Of a stretch of 64,000 bases of DNA, positions 16,894 to 26,517 are shown piece by piece (positions within the stretch are counted from its first letter, which is position 1; the number at the start of each line of letters is the position of its first letter). Origin of the DNA: Actinokineospora bangkokensis (GTDB lineage: Bacteria; Actinomycetota; Actinomycetes; Mycobacteriales; Pseudonocardiaceae); assembly GCF_001940455.1 (NCBI RefSeq), contig NZ_MKQR01000021.1, positions 62,001-126,000 on the forward strand, in the 5' to 3' direction. The notes beneath the pieces are model-generated. The model worked only from the letters and a program-made list of their open reading frames with translations, was not told where the DNA came from and searched no databases. The translations under genes and the position numbers were made by a program.

Positions 16894-18276
16894 GTGTCGA
16901 GCACCGTGATCACCATCCTGGTCGTCGTCGCCGTCCTGCTGGTCGCCGCCGTGGTGACCGGCGCGGTCCTGGCCCGCCGCAGGCGGATCACCCTGGACAA
17001 GCCGGAGCAGGTGGACAAGCCCCGCGGCGGCGGCTACCAGGCGGGCTCGGGCATCAGCCTGGCACCCGCCAAGCCCAAGGACGCGCCCACCGCCCCGCCG
17101 CCGCACCCGGCGGGCGAGCGCACCGAGGTCGACGGGCAGCCCGGGGTCGGCGACGACGCCTCGGTCCCGCGCGACTCCGAGAAGCGCACCCTGGTCGACG
17201 TCGACCTGCCCGACGAACCCGCGGGCAGCCTGCCGACCGACCGCATCCCGGCGCAGGCCGAGCCGCCCACCGAGCAGATCCCCGCGCAGGCGCCCCCGAC
17301 CACGCCGGTGCCCGCCACGGCGGCACCGGTCGAGGAGGAGATCGCCCCCACCTCGGGCCGGTTGGAGAAGCTGCGCGGCAGGCTCTCCCGCTCGCGCTCC
17401 AGCCTCGGCCAGGGCCTGCTCGGCCTGCTCGGCGCGGGCGACCTGGACGAGGACTCCTGGACCGACGTCGAGGACACCCTGCTGTTGGCCGACCTCGGCG
17501 CGGCCACCACCGCCGACGTCGTGGCGAAGCTGCGCGCGGAGCTGTCCACCCGGGGCGTGCGCACCGCCGAGCAGGCCCGCGCGGTGCTGCGCTCGGTGCT
17601 GGTCGAGGCGCTGCGCCCCGACTTCGACCGGGCGGTGCGCGCGCTGCCGCACGGCGACGGCGAGGCCAAGCAGCCCGCCGTCGTGCTCGTCGCGGGCGTC
17701 AACGGCACCGGCAAGACCACCACCACCGGCAAGCTCGCCCGCGTCCTGGTCGCCGACGGCCGCTCGGTGGTGCTCGGCGCCGCCGACACCTTCCGCGCCG
17801 CCGCCGCCGACCAGCTCCAGACCTGGGCCGACCGGGTGGGCGCGCGGGTCGTGCGCGGCAAGGAGGGCGGCGACCCGGCCGCGGTCGCCTTCGACGCGGT
17901 CAAGACCGGCCGCGCCGACGGCGTCGACGCCGTGCTGGTCGACACCGCGGGCAGGCTGCACACCAAGGTCGGCCTGATGGACGAGCTGGGCAAGGTCAAG
18001 CGGGTGGTGGAGAAGCAGGCCGAGGTCGACGAGGTGCTGCTCGTCCTCGACGCCACCACCGGGCAGAACGGGCTCACCCAGGCCCGGGTGTTCTCCGAGG
18101 TCGTCGAGGTCACCGGCATCGTGCTGACCAAGCTCGACGGCACGGCCAAGGGCGGCATCGTCTTCCAGGTGCAGCGCGAGCTGGGGGTGCCGGTCAAGCT
18201 CGTCGGCCTCGGCGAGGGCCCCGACGACCTGGCGCCGTTCGAGCCGGAGGCGTTCGTCGACGCCCTGCTGGGCTGA
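16894..18276 (+). CDS. ftsY: signal recognition particle receptor FtsY
   Basis: FtsY (460 aa) is the GTPase that docks SRP-ribosome complexes at the membrane. An N-terminal helix (VITILVVVAVLLVAAVVTGAV, residues 5-25) anchors it, then an acidic, Pro-rich linker (about 40-150), the N domain (about 155-255) and the G domain. Visible motifs are G1 GVNGTGKTTTTGK at about 268, DTFRAAAADQL, DTAGRLHTK at about 349, and LTKLDGTAKGG at about 411, ending with GLGEGPDDLAPF. The true membrane helix and linker are typical of actinobacterial FtsY. GTG start. smc follows after 87 bp. Confidence 0.97.
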   Translation: MSSTVITILVVVAVLLVAAVVTGAVLARRRRITLDKPEQVDKPRGGGYQAGSGISLAPAKPKDAPTAPPPHPAGERTEVDGQPGVGDDASVPRDSEKRTLVDVDLPDEPAGSLPTDRIPAQAEPPTEQIPAQAPPTTPVPATAAPVEEEIAPTSGRLEKLRGRLSRSRSSLGQGLLGLLGAGDLDEDSWTDVEDTLLLADLGAATTADVVAKLRAELSTRGVRTAEQARAVLRSVLVEALRPDFDRAVRALPHGDGEAKQPAVVLVAGVNGTGKTTTTGKLARVLVADGRSVVLGAADTFRAAAADQLQTWADRVGARVVRGKEGGDPAAVAFDAVKTGRADGVDAVLVDTAGRLHTKVGLMDELGKVKRVVEKQAEVDEVLLVLDATTGQNGLTQARVFSEVVEVTGIVLTKLDGTAKGGIVFQVQRELGVPVKLVGLGEGPDDLAPFEPEAFVDALLG

Positions 18277-18363
18277 TCGGCGGCACCCGCCCGGCCCCCG
18301 GGCGGGCCCCGGTAGCCTGCTGCGGATGAGCACCGGCCGCGGGCAGCGAAGGGGTCGAGCCTC

Positions 18364-21300
18364 GTGCACCTCAAGAGCCTGACGCTGAAGGGCTTCAAGT
18401 CCTTCGCCTCCGCCACGACGCTGAAGTTCGAGCCGGGCATCACCTGCGTCGTCGGCCCCAACGGCTCCGGCAAGTCCAACGTGCTCGACGCCCTGCGCTG
18501 GGTGATGGGCGAGGGCTCGGCCAAGGGCCTGCGCGGCGGCAAGATGGAGGACGTCATCTTCGCGGGCACCGCCGGGCGGGCCCCGCTCGGCCGCGCCGAG
18601 GTGACGCTGACCATCGACAACGCCGACGGCGCGCTGCCCATCGAGTACGCCGAGGTCAGCATCACCCGGCGGATGTTCCGCGACGGCGCCTCCGAGTACG
18701 AGATCAACGGCAACGGCTGCCGGTTGATGGACGTCCAGGAGCTGCTGTCGGACTCCGGCATCGGTCGGGAGATGCACGTCATCGTCGGGCAGGGCCAGCT
18801 CAGCGCCATCCTGGAGTCCAAGCCCGAGGAGCGCCGCGCGTTCATCGAGGAGGCCGCGGGCGTCCTCAAGCACCGCAAGCGCAAAGAGAAGGCCATCCGC
18901 AAGCTCGACGCGATGCAGGCCAACCTCACCCGGCTCACCGACCTCACCGCCGAGCTGCGCCGCCAGCTCAAGCCGCTGGGCAAGCAGGCCGAGATCGCCC
19001 GCAGGGCCCAGACCGTGCAGGCCGAGCTGCGCGACGCCCGGCTGCGCCTGCACGCCGACGACCTGGTGTCCCAGCGCGCCGACATCGCCCGCGAGGAGGC
19101 CGACGAGGCCACCGCCCGGCGCAAGCGCGCCGAGGTCGAGCAGGCCCTGGAGCTCGGCCAGGCCCGCCAGCAGGAGCTGGAGGAGGACCTGGCCGCCGAC
19201 CAGCCGCTGCTGGCCGCCGCCCAGGAGACCTGGTACCGGCTCTCGGCGCTGGAGGAGCGGCTGCGCGGCACCGTCCGGCTCGCCGTCGAGCGCGCCAGGC
19301 ACCTGTCGGCGGCCACCGAGACCCGCACCGGCGGGCGCGACCCGGAGGAGCTGGAGGAGGAGGCCGAGGTCACCGCGATGCGCGAGGCCGAGCTCTTCGA
19401 GGCCGTCGCCGAGGCCCGCTACGCGCTGGCCGAGTCCACCGAGCGGCGCGCCGAGCTGGAGCGGATGGTGCAGGCCGCGGAGAAGGCGCACCTGGCCGCG
19501 GTGCGCGCCATCGCCGACCGCCGCGAGGGCCTGGCCCGGCTCTCCGGGCAGGTCGAGGCGCTGCGCTCGACGGTCAACGCCACCGGCGCCGAGGTCGAGC
19601 GGCTGTCGTCCTCGCTCGGGGAGGCCCGCAGGCGCGCCGAGGTCGCCGCCGAGGAGCTGGCCGAGGCCGAGGCGGGCACCGAGGTCGAGGACACCGACGA
19701 CGCCGGGCTGGCCGAGCGCCACCAGCGGGCGTCGGCCGCCGCCGACGACGCCAGGGCCAGGGTGGACGAGCTGGTGCGGGCCGAGCGGCAGGCCGAGCGG
19801 GACATCGCCTCCTGGCGGGCCAGGGTGGACGCGCTGTCGATGGGGCTGCGGCGCAAGGACGGCACCGGCGCGCTGCTGGCCGCCGCCGACCGGCTGCCCG
19901 GGCTGCTGGGCTCGGTGGCGGCGCTGCTGACCGTGCGGCCGGGGCACGAGGGGGCGCTGGCCGCCGCGCTCGGCCCGGTCGCGGACGCGGTGGCGGTGCG
20001 CGACCCGCACGGCGCGGTCGAGGCGCTGCGGATGCTGCGCGCGGGCGACGCGGGCCGCGCCGGGCTGCTGGTGGGCGGGGACGGTCCGGTGGACCGGTCG
20101 GGGTGGCCCGCGCTGCCGCCGTCGGCGCACTGGGCCGTCGACCTGGTGCAGGCCCCCGACGCGCTGCTGCCCGCGGTGCACCGGGCGCTGGACCGGGTGG
20201 CCGTGGTCGACGACCTGCCCGCCGCCCGGGCGCTGGTGGACGAGCACCCCGCGGTGCGGGCGGTGACCGCGGAGGGCGACCTGCTCGGCGCGCACTGGGC
20301 GATCGGCGGGTCGGAGAAGGCGCAGAGCGCCATCGAGGTGCAGGCCGCGGTCGACGAGGCGGGCACCAGGCTCGCCGCCGCCGAGCGGGCCCTGGAGCAC
20401 GCCGCCGCCCAGCTGGAGGGGGCCCGCGCCGAGCAGCAGGCCCGCCGCGACGACGTCAGCGCCGTCAAGGAGCTGATGAACGAGGCCAAGGTGCGCGCCG
20501 CCCGCTCCTCGGAGCGGCTGAACCGGCTGCGCCAGGTGCTGCGCTCGGCCGAGGCCGAGGTCGAGCGCGCGCTCACCCAGCGCGGCAAGGTCGAGGCCTC
20601 CCGCGAGGACGCCCTGGCCAAGCTCGCCGACCTGGAGGAGCGGCTGCTCGCCGTGCAGGAGGAGCACGTCGAGGACGAGCCGGACTCCGCCGAGCGCGAC
20701 GAGTACAGCGCGTCGCTGTCGGCGGCCCGCCAGGAGGAGATGGACGCCCGGCTGTCGCTGCGCACCGCCGAGGAGCGCCACCGGGCCCTGCAGGGCAAGG
20801 CCGACCAGCTGCGCCGGGCCGCCCGCGCCGAGCGCGAGGCCCGCGAGCGCGCCGCCAGGGCGATGGCCGCCCGCAGGCGCGCGGCGACCGTGGCCGACGC
20901 CGTGGTCGAGGGCGGGGAGCTGGCGCTGGAGCGGATCGCGCGGTCGCTGGCCCGCGCCGCCGAGGAGCGCGACGTCGTCGCCGCCCGGCGCGCCGACCGC
21001 GAGCGGGTGCTCACCGACGTGCGCGCCAAGGTGCGCGAGCTGTCCGCGGAGCTGGAGAAGCTGGTCGACGCCGTGCACCGCGACGAGGTGCTGCGCGCCG
21101 AGCAGCGGCTGCGCCTGGAGCAGCTGGAGCAGCGCATCACCGAGCAGTTCGGCATCGGCCTCGACGACCTGGTGGCCGAGTACGGCCCGGACGTCGAGGT
21201 GCCGCCCCCGGCGGGGGAGCTGGCCGAGTACGAGGCGGCCCGCGAGCGCGGCGAGGACGTGGTCCGCCCGCCCTCGACCCGCTACGACCGCGACACCCAG

Positions 21301-22104
21301 GCGCGCCGGGCCAAGCGCGCCGAGCGCGACCTGGCCACCCTGGGCAAGGTCAACCCGCTGGCGCTGGAGGAGTTCGCGGCCCTGGAGGAGCGCTACCGGT
21401 TCCTGTCCACCCAGCTGGAGGACCTCAAGGACACCCGCCGCGACCTGCTCACCGTGGTCAAGGAGGTGGACGACAAGATCCTGGAGGTCTTCACCACCGC
21501 CTACGCCGACGTCGCCCGCGAGTTCGAGGTGGTGTTCGACGTGCTGTTCCCCGGCGGCGAGGGCCGGATGGTGCTCACCGAGCCCGAGGACATGCTCGTC
21601 ACCGGCGTCGACGTGGAGGCCCGCCCGCCCGGCAAGAAGGTCAAGCGCCTGTCGCTGCTCTCCGGCGGGGAGAAGTCCCTGGTGGCGGTGGCCATGCTGG
21701 TCGCGATCTTCCGCGCCCGCCCCTCGCCCTTCTACGTCATGGACGAGGTCGAGGCCGCCCTGGACGACACCAACATGCGCCGCCTCATCGGCCTGCTCGA
21801 CCAGCTCCGGGAGAGCAGCCAGCTCATCATCATCACCCACCAGAAGCCCACCATGGAGATCGCCGACGCCCTCTACGGCGTCAGCATGCGCGGTGACGGC
21901 ATCACCCAGGTCATCTCCCAGCGCCTCAACGAGACCCGCAAGCCCCCCGCCCGCATCACCGCCCCACCGGCCCCTGCGCAGGACGCGGCACCGGCCGAGG
22001 CCCCAGCGGCGGTGGACCCGGTGGCAGGGGACGCGGCACCGGCCGAGGTCGAGGTGGCCGAGCCCCCCACTGAAGAACCCGCCGAGGCGGCGCCCGAGGT
22101 CTAG
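18364..22104 (+). CDS. smc: chromosome segregation protein SMC
   Basis: SMC (1246 aa) is the ATPase of the bacterial condensin and works with ScpA and ScpB. Walker A GPNGSGKSN lies near residue 32, the first coiled coil at about 165-500, the hinge at about 505-665 (with LPGLLGSVAALLTV), the second coil at about 670-1000, the ABC signature LSGGEKSL near 1098 and Walker B YVMDEVEAALDD near 1126. A Pro/Ala/Glu-rich tail of about 50 residues follows the head and lies outside the usual fold. GTG start at 18364. Neither scpA nor scpB is in the window. Confidence 0.98.
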   Translation: MHLKSLTLKGFKSFASATTLKFEPGITCVVGPNGSGKSNVLDALRWVMGEGSAKGLRGGKMEDVIFAGTAGRAPLGRAEVTLTIDNADGALPIEYAEVSITRRMFRDGASEYEINGNGCRLMDVQELLSDSGIGREMHVIVGQGQLSAILESKPEERRAFIEEAAGVLKHRKRKEKAIRKLDAMQANLTRLTDLTAELRRQLKPLGKQAEIARRAQTVQAELRDARLRLHADDLVSQRADIAREEADEATARRKRAEVEQALELGQARQQELEEDLAADQPLLAAAQETWYRLSALEERLRGTVRLAVERARHLSAATETRTGGRDPEELEEEAEVTAMREAELFEAVAEARYALAESTERRAELERMVQAAEKAHLAAVRAIADRREGLARLSGQVEALRSTVNATGAEVERLSSSLGEARRRAEVAAEELAEAEAGTEVEDTDDAGLAERHQRASAAADDARARVDELVRAERQAERDIASWRARVDALSMGLRRKDGTGALLAAADRLPGLLGSVAALLTVRPGHEGALAAALGPVADAVAVRDPHGAVEALRMLRAGDAGRAGLLVGGDGPVDRSGWPALPPSAHWAVDLVQAPDALLPAVHRALDRVAVVDDLPAARALVDEHPAVRAVTAEGDLLGAHWAIGGSEKAQSAIEVQAAVDEAGTRLAAAERALEHAAAQLEGARAEQQARRDDVSAVKELMNEAKVRAARSSERLNRLRQVLRSAEAEVERALTQRGKVEASREDALAKLADLEERLLAVQEEHVEDEPDSAERDEYSASLSAARQEEMDARLSLRTAEERHRALQGKADQLRRAARAEREARERAARAMAARRRAATVADAVVEGGELALERIARSLARAAEERDVVAARRADRERVLTDVRAKVRELSAELEKLVDAVHRDEVLRAEQRLRLEQLEQRITEQFGIGLDDLVAEYGPDVEVPPPAGELAEYEAARERGEDVVRPPSTRYDRDTQARRAKRAERDLATLGKVNPLALEEFAALEERYRFLSTQLEDLKDTRRDLLTVVKEVDDKILEVFTTAYADVAREFEVVFDVLFPGGEGRMVLTEPEDMLVTGVDVEARPPGKKVKRLSLLSGGEKSLVAVAMLVAIFRARPSPFYVMDEVEAALDDTNMRRLIGLLDQLRESSQLIIITHQKPTMEIADALYGVSMRGDGITQVISQRLNETRKPPARITAPPAPAQDAAPAEAPAAVDPVAGDAAPAEVEVAEPPTEEPAEAAPEV

Positions 22105-22225
22105 GGCGTGCAGCTCGTGCGTCGTCGTGACGGGCTGCCTCGGCCGGTACCGGCGGCCGTGGCGCCAGGTCGAGGACGGTGCCGGGCGGGGACGCGGGGG
22201 TGGGTGGCGGGTCTGTGGAACCCAG
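22105..22225. repeat. dispersed repeat family 2, copy 1
   Basis: The convergent gap between smc and the KdpE-like gene is almost wholly one copy of family 2. It carries the family core (ACCGGCGGCCGTGG, CCAGGTC, ACGGTGCCGGGCGGGGACG, GGGTGGGTGGCGGGT) and ends with TGTGGAACCCAG, close to the GTGGAACACAG end seen at 35081 and 35228. The left end starts GGGCGTG, like 34953, but has diverged after that. No terminator-like U-run is present. Confidence 0.65.
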
Positions 22226-22229
22226 CGCT

Positions 22230-22904
22230 TCAGGGTTCGAGGCGGTAGCCCATGCCCGCCTCGGTGATGAGGTGGCGAGGCTTGGCGGGGTCGTCCTCCA
22301 GCTTGCGGCGGAGCTGGGCGAGGTAGACGCGCAGGTAGTGGGTCTCCTTGGCGTAGGCCTCGCCCCACACCTCCCGCAGCAGGGTGCGCTGCGGGACGAG
22401 CTTGCCGGGGTTGCGGGCCAGGACCTCCAGCAGGCCCCACTCGGTCGGGGTGAGGTGGACCTCGGTGCCCGCGCGCAGGACCTTGCGGGCGGCGAGGTCG
22501 ACGGTGAAGCCCGCGGTGGTGACGACGGGTTCGCCTGCGGCCGGGGTGGCGCGGCGCAGGGCGGCGCGGAGGCGGGCGAGCAGTTCGTCCATGCCGAAGG
22601 GCTTGGTGACGTAGTCGTCGGCGCCCGCGTCGAGGGCGCGGACCTTGTCGGGGCTGTCGACGCGGGCGGACAGCACGATGACGGGGACGGTGGTCCAGCC
22701 GCGCAGGCCCGCGATGACCTCGGTGCCGTCGAGGTCGGGCAGGCCGAGGTCGAGGATCACCACGTCCGGGTGGCGCTCGGCGGCGGCGCGCAGGGCGGCG
22801 GCGCCGTCGGCGGCGGTGACGACGTCGTAGCCGTGGGCGGTGAGGGTGATGCGGAGCGCGCGCGCGATCTGCGGCTCGTCGTCCACCACCAGCACCCGGG
22901 TCAC
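22230..22904 (-). CDS. OmpR/KdpE-type response regulator
   Basis: A 224-aa two-domain regulator. The receiver has DDEP at the N-terminus, acceptor Asp in VVILDLGLPDLDG, Thr/Ser in VIVLSAR and Lys in YVTKPFGMDELLARLRAAL. The C-terminal winged helix includes VHLTPTEWGLLEVLARNPGKLV and HYLRVYLAQLRRKLEDDP. TPTEWGLLEVL and the length fit KdpE, the potassium-transport regulator. No KdpD kinase or kdpFABC genes are nearby, so the KdpE name stays tentative. GTG at 22904 is chosen; GTG at 22913 is possible. Autonomous on the minus strand. Confidence 0.85.
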   Translation of the reverse strand: MTRVLVVDDEPQIARALRITLTAHGYDVVTAADGAAALRAAAERHPDVVILDLGLPDLDGTEVIAGLRGWTTVPVIVLSARVDSPDKVRALDAGADDYVTKPFGMDELLARLRAALRRATPAAGEPVVTTAGFTVDLAARKVLRAGTEVHLTPTEWGLLEVLARNPGKLVPQRTLLREVWGEAYAKETHYLRVYLAQLRRKLEDDPAKPRHLITEAGMGYRLEP

Positions 22905-22987
22905 GCGGTCCACGGTAGACGGTGGGGCGGGGACGGGCCCCCGACGCCCGTCCCCGCCCCGTCCCCCCTGGCCACCAGGCCTCCCGA

Positions 22988-24157
22988 TCACCTGGTGGTG
23001 GTCGTCACCGCCGGTGCGCTGGTCGGCGGGGTGCTCGTCGGCGCGGTCGTCGGTGCGCTCGTCGGCGCGGTGGTGGCGGTGGTGCTGGGCGCGGTCGACG
23101 CGGACGGCACCAGCGGCGGCACGAACGGCGCGCTCGTGCTCTCCACGCACCGGCCCGACCGGTAGTCGACCTCCGGGCGCGGGAACCGGTTGTCCAGCGC
23201 GCGGTCGACCACCCCGTCCGAGCAGGTCCGGTGCGGCAGCGCGATCGGCCTGCCCTCGTCGTCGTAGAGGTAGAAGCGCTCGACGAGCTTGCCCTGGGCG
23301 TCGACGGCGTAGAAGTTCTCCACGTACCGGCCGTCGACGTACACCCCCGGCGCGGTGGCGTAGGCGACCGGTGACGAGCGGTTCCCCGAGCCCTCCACCA
23401 GGGTCGCCAGCAGCCCGATGAGCACGCCGACGGCGAAGGCGTTGGCGGTGAGGACGAGCGGGGCGAACCGGCCGTCCTCGCGCACCCGCAGCCCGGCCCA
23501 GACCGTCACCACGGCGACCACCGCGACCAGCAGCACCCCGGCGCTGCGCGCGGACAGCGCCGCCACCAGGGCCAGGCCGAGCAGCACGACCCGGGCCAAC
23601 CACCACGCGGGCCGCAGCCCGCGCAGGTAGCCGACGAAGGCGGGCGGCAACCCGCCCGCCAGCGAGCGGCCAGCCCGCACCAGCGCCTGGTACTCCCCCA
23701 GCTCCACCACGTCGGCGCGGCGCACCCGGCGGCTGACCACCAGCCACAGCGGGGGCACCAGGGCGAGCACCGCCAGCACCAGCAGGCCGAAGGACACCTC
23801 CTCCTCGTGGGTGGCCACCGCGCCGGACAGCAGCGCCAACCCCATCGCGACGCCGGTCAGCCAGGCCACCGCGCGCGCCAGCACCCCCTGCGCGCCCGGC
23901 CGGGCCGCCGCCCGCGGCGGGTAGCCCCCGGCTGCCCGCAGCTCGTCGGCGTAGGCCTCCGGTGCACCCAGCCTGGCGGTCAACCCCGACACCGACCCGG
24001 TCTCGGCGTGCACCTCGAAGACGTTGCGCTCCACGTCCTCCATCACGTCGCCCAGCTCCTCGGCGGGCAGGTCGGACAGCGCCGCGCGCACCCCGGCCAC
24101 GTAGTCCGCCACCTCCGGGCGGGTGTCGGTGCCCCCGTTCACGACGTCGCCGTTCAC
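22988..24157 (-). CDS. HAAS-domain membrane protein with Thr-rich tail
   Basis: This 389-aa protein begins with a HAAS-type (DUF1700-like) helical domain (VADYVAGVRAALSDLPAEELGDVMEDVERNVFEV), which typically accompanies PadR regulators. Six or so membrane helices follow (about residues 95-270), then an outer domain with YVDGRYVENFYAVDAQGKLVERFYLYDDEG, and a Thr/Pro/Ala-rich tail of low complexity. GTG at 24157 overlaps the PadR stop (GTGA). The pair likely forms a regulator plus its membrane effector or sensor. Function is otherwise unknown. Confidence 0.82.
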   Translation of the reverse strand: MNGDVVNGGTDTRPEVADYVAGVRAALSDLPAEELGDVMEDVERNVFEVHAETGSVSGLTARLGAPEAYADELRAAGGYPPRAAARPGAQGVLARAVAWLTGVAMGLALLSGAVATHEEEVSFGLLVLAVLALVPPLWLVVSRRVRRADVVELGEYQALVRAGRSLAGGLPPAFVGYLRGLRPAWWLARVVLLGLALVAALSARSAGVLLVAVVAVVTVWAGLRVREDGRFAPLVLTANAFAVGVLIGLLATLVEGSGNRSSPVAYATAPGVYVDGRYVENFYAVDAQGKLVERFYLYDDEGRPIALPHRTCSDGVVDRALDNRFPRPEVDYRSGRCVESTSAPFVPPLVPSASTAPSTTATTAPTSAPTTAPTSTPPTSAPAVTTTTR

Positions 24158-24483
24158 GCCGCCGCCCCCTTCCGCAGAATCCCGTCGAGCGTCTCCTGGA
24201 AGGCGCGCCACGCCTTCTCCGACTCCACCAGGCGCGCGCGCCCGGCGTCGTTCATGCCGTAGTACTTGCGGTGCGGCCCCTCGTCGCTGGCCACGACGTA
24301 GGACGTCAGCAGCCCGGCCTTGTACAGCCGCCGCAGCGTGCCGTACACCGACGCGTCCCCGACCTCACCGATCCCGCCCGCCCGCAGCCTGCGCAGGACG
24401 TCGTAGCCGTAGCCGTCCTCGTCCCGCAGCACGGCGAGCACGGCCAGGTCCAGCACCCCCTTGAGCAGCTGGCTGGTGTCCAT
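24154..24483 (-). CDS. PadR-family transcriptional regulator
   Basis: A 109-aa winged-helix protein: MDTSQLLKGVLDLAVLAVL opens the DNA-binding domain, followed by GYGYDVLRRLRA, ASVYGTLRRLYKAGLLTSY and RKYYGMNDAGRARL, the PadR wing. The ATG at 24483 has GGGGAGGAG upstream at good distance. The short C-terminal helix places it in the small PadR-s2 group, which dimerises through that helix. It is coupled by 4 bp to the HAAS membrane protein and its own promoter carries a 17-bp iterated sequence (24499-24558), so autorepression is likely. Confidence 0.9.
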   Translation of the reverse strand: MDTSQLLKGVLDLAVLAVLRDEDGYGYDVLRRLRAGGIGEVGDASVYGTLRRLYKAGLLTSYVVASDEGPHRKYYGMNDAGRARLVESEKAWRAFQETLDGILRKGAAA

Positions 24484-24498
24484 CCGATCTCCTCCCCG

Positions 24499-24560
24499 GT
24501 ACCGCGCACTCCCCGGTATCGCGCTGCGAACACTATTACGCATTACGCAGTACCGCGCAA
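24499..24560 (-). promoter_or_regulatory. PadR-gene promoter with 17-bp iterated operator
   Basis: On the plus strand GTACCGCGC occurs at 24499, GTATCGCGC at 24516 and GTACCGCGC at 24550, with a weaker CTATTACGC at 24533. The four sites are exactly 17 bp apart. In the minus direction a promoter TTGCGC (24560-24555), 16 bp, TAATAG (24538-24533) overlaps two of the sites, so the element is well placed for autoregulation by PadR. Confidence 0.55.
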
Positions 24561-24648
24561 GTCGCAGAACAGCGGGCGCGAAGGAGTGCAGCTCAGCGTG
24601 GTGGTGGACGCCGGGGACGCTGCGGACGCCGGGGACGCCGCGGTGGCG

Positions 24649-25515
24649 TCAGAGGGAGAAGCCCGCCGGGTGCGGCTGGCACCGCGGGCAGGAGAAGGAC
24701 GAGCGGTTCATGAACGGCTCGCGGCGGATGGGCCTGCCGCAGCGGGGGCAGGGCTCGCCCTCCTGGCCGTAGGCGTTCAGCGAGCGGTCGAAGTAGCCCG
24801 ACTGGCCGTTGACGTTGACGTAGAGCGCGTCGAACGACGTCCCGCCCACCCGCAGGGCGGCGTCCATGACGTCGGTGGCGGCGCCCAGCAGCTCCGCGGC
24901 CTTGGCGCGGGAGAGCTTGTCGGTGGGCCGGGCCCAGTGCAGCTTGGCGCGCCACAGGGCCTCGTCGGCGTAGATGTTGCCGATGCCCGACACCAGGGTC
25001 TGGTCGAGCAGGGCGCGCTTGACCTCGGTGCGCTTGCGCCGCAGGGCGGCGACGGCGGCGTCCGGGTCGAACCGGGGGTCCATCGGGTCGCGGGCGATGT
25101 GGGCGACCGGCAGCGGCAGCGTGGCGCCGTCGACCTCGGTCGTCTCCTCCACCGACAGCCCGCCGAACGTGCGCTGGTCGACGAACCGCAGCTCGGGGCC
25201 GCCGTCGGCGAAGGTGAAGCGCACCCGCAGGTGCTTCTCGTCGGGGGTGCCCGGCGGCTGGACGAGCAGCTGCCCGCTCATGCCCAGGTGGGCCAGCACG
25301 GCCTCGCCGGAGCTGAGGTCGAGCCAGAGGTACTTGCCGCGGCGGCGCGCGGCGGTGAGGGTGGTGCCGACGATGCGGCCCGCGAAGTCCACCGCCCCGG
25401 GCACGTGCCTGCGCACGGCCCGGTCGTGGAAGACGTCCACCGCGGTGACCGCGCGCCCGGCGGCGTGCTCGGCGAGGCCGCGCCGGACGACCTCGACCTC
25501 GGGCAGTTCAGGCAC
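24649..25515 (-). CDS. mutM: formamidopyrimidine-DNA glycosylase
   Basis: MutM/Fpg (288 aa) removes 8-oxoguanine and formamidopyrimidines and nicks the abasic site. It begins with the catalytic PELPEVE after the start; the helix-two-turn-helix [18 protein letters not shown] and the C-terminal zinc finger (CPRCG then FSCPRCQPH, four Cys) are intact. The start is GTG at 25515, within the last codons of rnc, so the two genes overlap by 8 bp. It is the last gene of the rpmF-rnc-mutM group. All catalytic features are present. Confidence 0.96.
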   Translation of the reverse strand: MPELPEVEVVRRGLAEHAAGRAVTAVDVFHDRAVRRHVPGAVDFAGRIVGTTLTAARRRGKYLWLDLSSGEAVLAHLGMSGQLLVQPPGTPDEKHLRVRFTFADGGPELRFVDQRTFGGLSVEETTEVDGATLPLPVAHIARDPMDPRFDPDAAVAALRRKRTEVKRALLDQTLVSGIGNIYADEALWRAKLHWARPTDKLSRAKAAELLGAATDVMDAALRVGGTSFDALYVNVNGQSGYFDRSLNAYGQEGEPCPRCGRPIRREPFMNRSSFSCPRCQPHPAGFSL

Positions 25516-26248
25516 CGTCCCCCGCCGGGGAGATCTTCTCGGTCAGCTCGCGCCAGGCCGCCTCGGCGGCCTTCTGCTCGGCTTCCTTCTTGGTGCTGCC
25601 GTCGCCGTTGCCGTAGCTCTGGCCGCTGACCACCACCACCGCGGTGAACTCCTTGCGGTGGTCGGGGCCCTCCTCGCGCACCCGGTACTCGGGCACGCCC
25701 AGGCCCGCCGAGGCGGTGAGCTCCTGCAGGCTGGTCTTCCAGTCCAGGCCCGCGCCGCGCAGCGGCGCCTCGGCCAGCAGCGGGTCGAAGTGCTTGTGCA
25801 CGACCCGGCGGGCGACGTCGATGCCGTGCTCGAGGTACACCGCGCCGATCACCGCCTCCATGCCGTCGGCCAGGATGCTGGCCTTGTCCCGGCCGCCGGT
25901 GAGCTCCTCGCCCTTGCCCAGCAGCAGGTGCGCGCCCAGACCACCGGGGCCGAGGCCCCTGGCCACGCCCGCCAGCGCGTGCATGTTCACCACGCTGGCG
26001 CGCAGCTTGGCCAACTGCCCCTCCGGGAGGTCCGGGTGGGTGCGGTAGAGGTGGTCGGTCACGACCAGCCCGAGCACCGCGTCACCGAGGAACTCCAGCC
26101 GCTCGTTGGGCGGCAGGCCGCCGTTCTCGTAGGCGTACGAGCGGTGCGTCAGGGCAAGGCCGAGCAGCTCGGCGTCCAGTAGGACGCCGAGCGCGTCGAG
26201 CAGCTCCTGCGGGTCCGCGGTCGGGCCGCGGGACGCCTTGCCCCCCAT
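25508..26248 (-). CDS. rnc: ribonuclease III
   Basis: RNase III (246 aa) cleaves double-stranded RNA in rRNA maturation and mRNA decay. The catalytic signature [21 protein letters not shown] is present near residue 42 and the second acidic cluster at [15 protein letters not shown]. The C-terminal double-stranded-RNA-binding domain (about 165-240) contains [19 protein letters not shown] and [13 protein letters not shown]. It follows rpmF by about 25 bp and overlaps mutM, the order found in most actinobacteria. Confidence 0.97.
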   Translation of the reverse strand: MGGKASRGPTADPQELLDALGVLLDAELLGLALTHRSYAYENGGLPPNERLEFLGDAVLGLVVTDHLYRTHPDLPEGQLAKLRASVVNMHALAGVARGLGPGGLGAHLLLGKGEELTGGRDKASILADGMEAVIGAVYLEHGIDVARRVVHKHFDPLLAEAPLRGAGLDWKTSLQELTASAGLGVPEYRVREEGPDHRKEFTAVVVVSGQSYGNGDGSTKKEAEQKAAEAAWRELTEKISPAGDGA

Positions 26249-26274
26249 GCCGTCGTTCTCCTAGCGGCGTGGGG

Positions 26275-26457
26275 TCACGCGGGCTGGATGACCTGACGGC
26301 CGTCGTACTGGCCGCAGGCGGGGCAGGCCACGTGCTGCGGCTTGAGCTCGCGGCACGCCCGGTTCGAGCAGGGCACCAGGTGCACGGCGGCAGCCTTCCA
26401 CTGCGAACGGCGGGAGCGGGTGTTGGAACGCGACATCTTCCGCTTGGGGACGGCCAC
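26275..26457 (-). CDS. rpmF: 50S ribosomal protein L32
   Basis: L32 (60 aa) is a small component of the large ribosomal subunit. It has the usual N-terminal [16 protein letters not shown] and a zinc-ribbon with [11 protein letters not shown] and [10 protein letters not shown], so it is the zinc-binding, not the zinc-independent, form. DUF177 lies just upstream (61 bp) and rnc downstream, the conserved rpmF context. A GAGGAGAG-type ribosome site lies a few bases before the ATG. Confidence 0.97.
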   Translation of the reverse strand: MAVPKRKMSRSNTRSRRSQWKAAAVHLVPCSNRACRELKPQHVACPACGQYDGRQVIQPA

Positions 26458-26517
26458 GACTGACTCTCCTCTGGACGAGCTGTTGGTGCAGGATCTGCGG
26501 TGGTGCGTGGGGCGGAC

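Noticed and set aside
15529-22440. A very long minus-strand open frame (more than 2300 codons) across anmK, ftsY and smc
   Set aside because: Apart from the true anmK part, it is the complement of ftsY and smc, with Arg/Gly/Leu-rich sequence and no family motifs. It is a high-GC shadow frame.
22988-24157. Reading the Thr-rich tail of the HAAS protein as a separate gene
   Set aside because: It is in frame with the membrane domain, there is no start with a ribosome site, and Thr/Pro-rich tails occur on other membrane proteins in this window.
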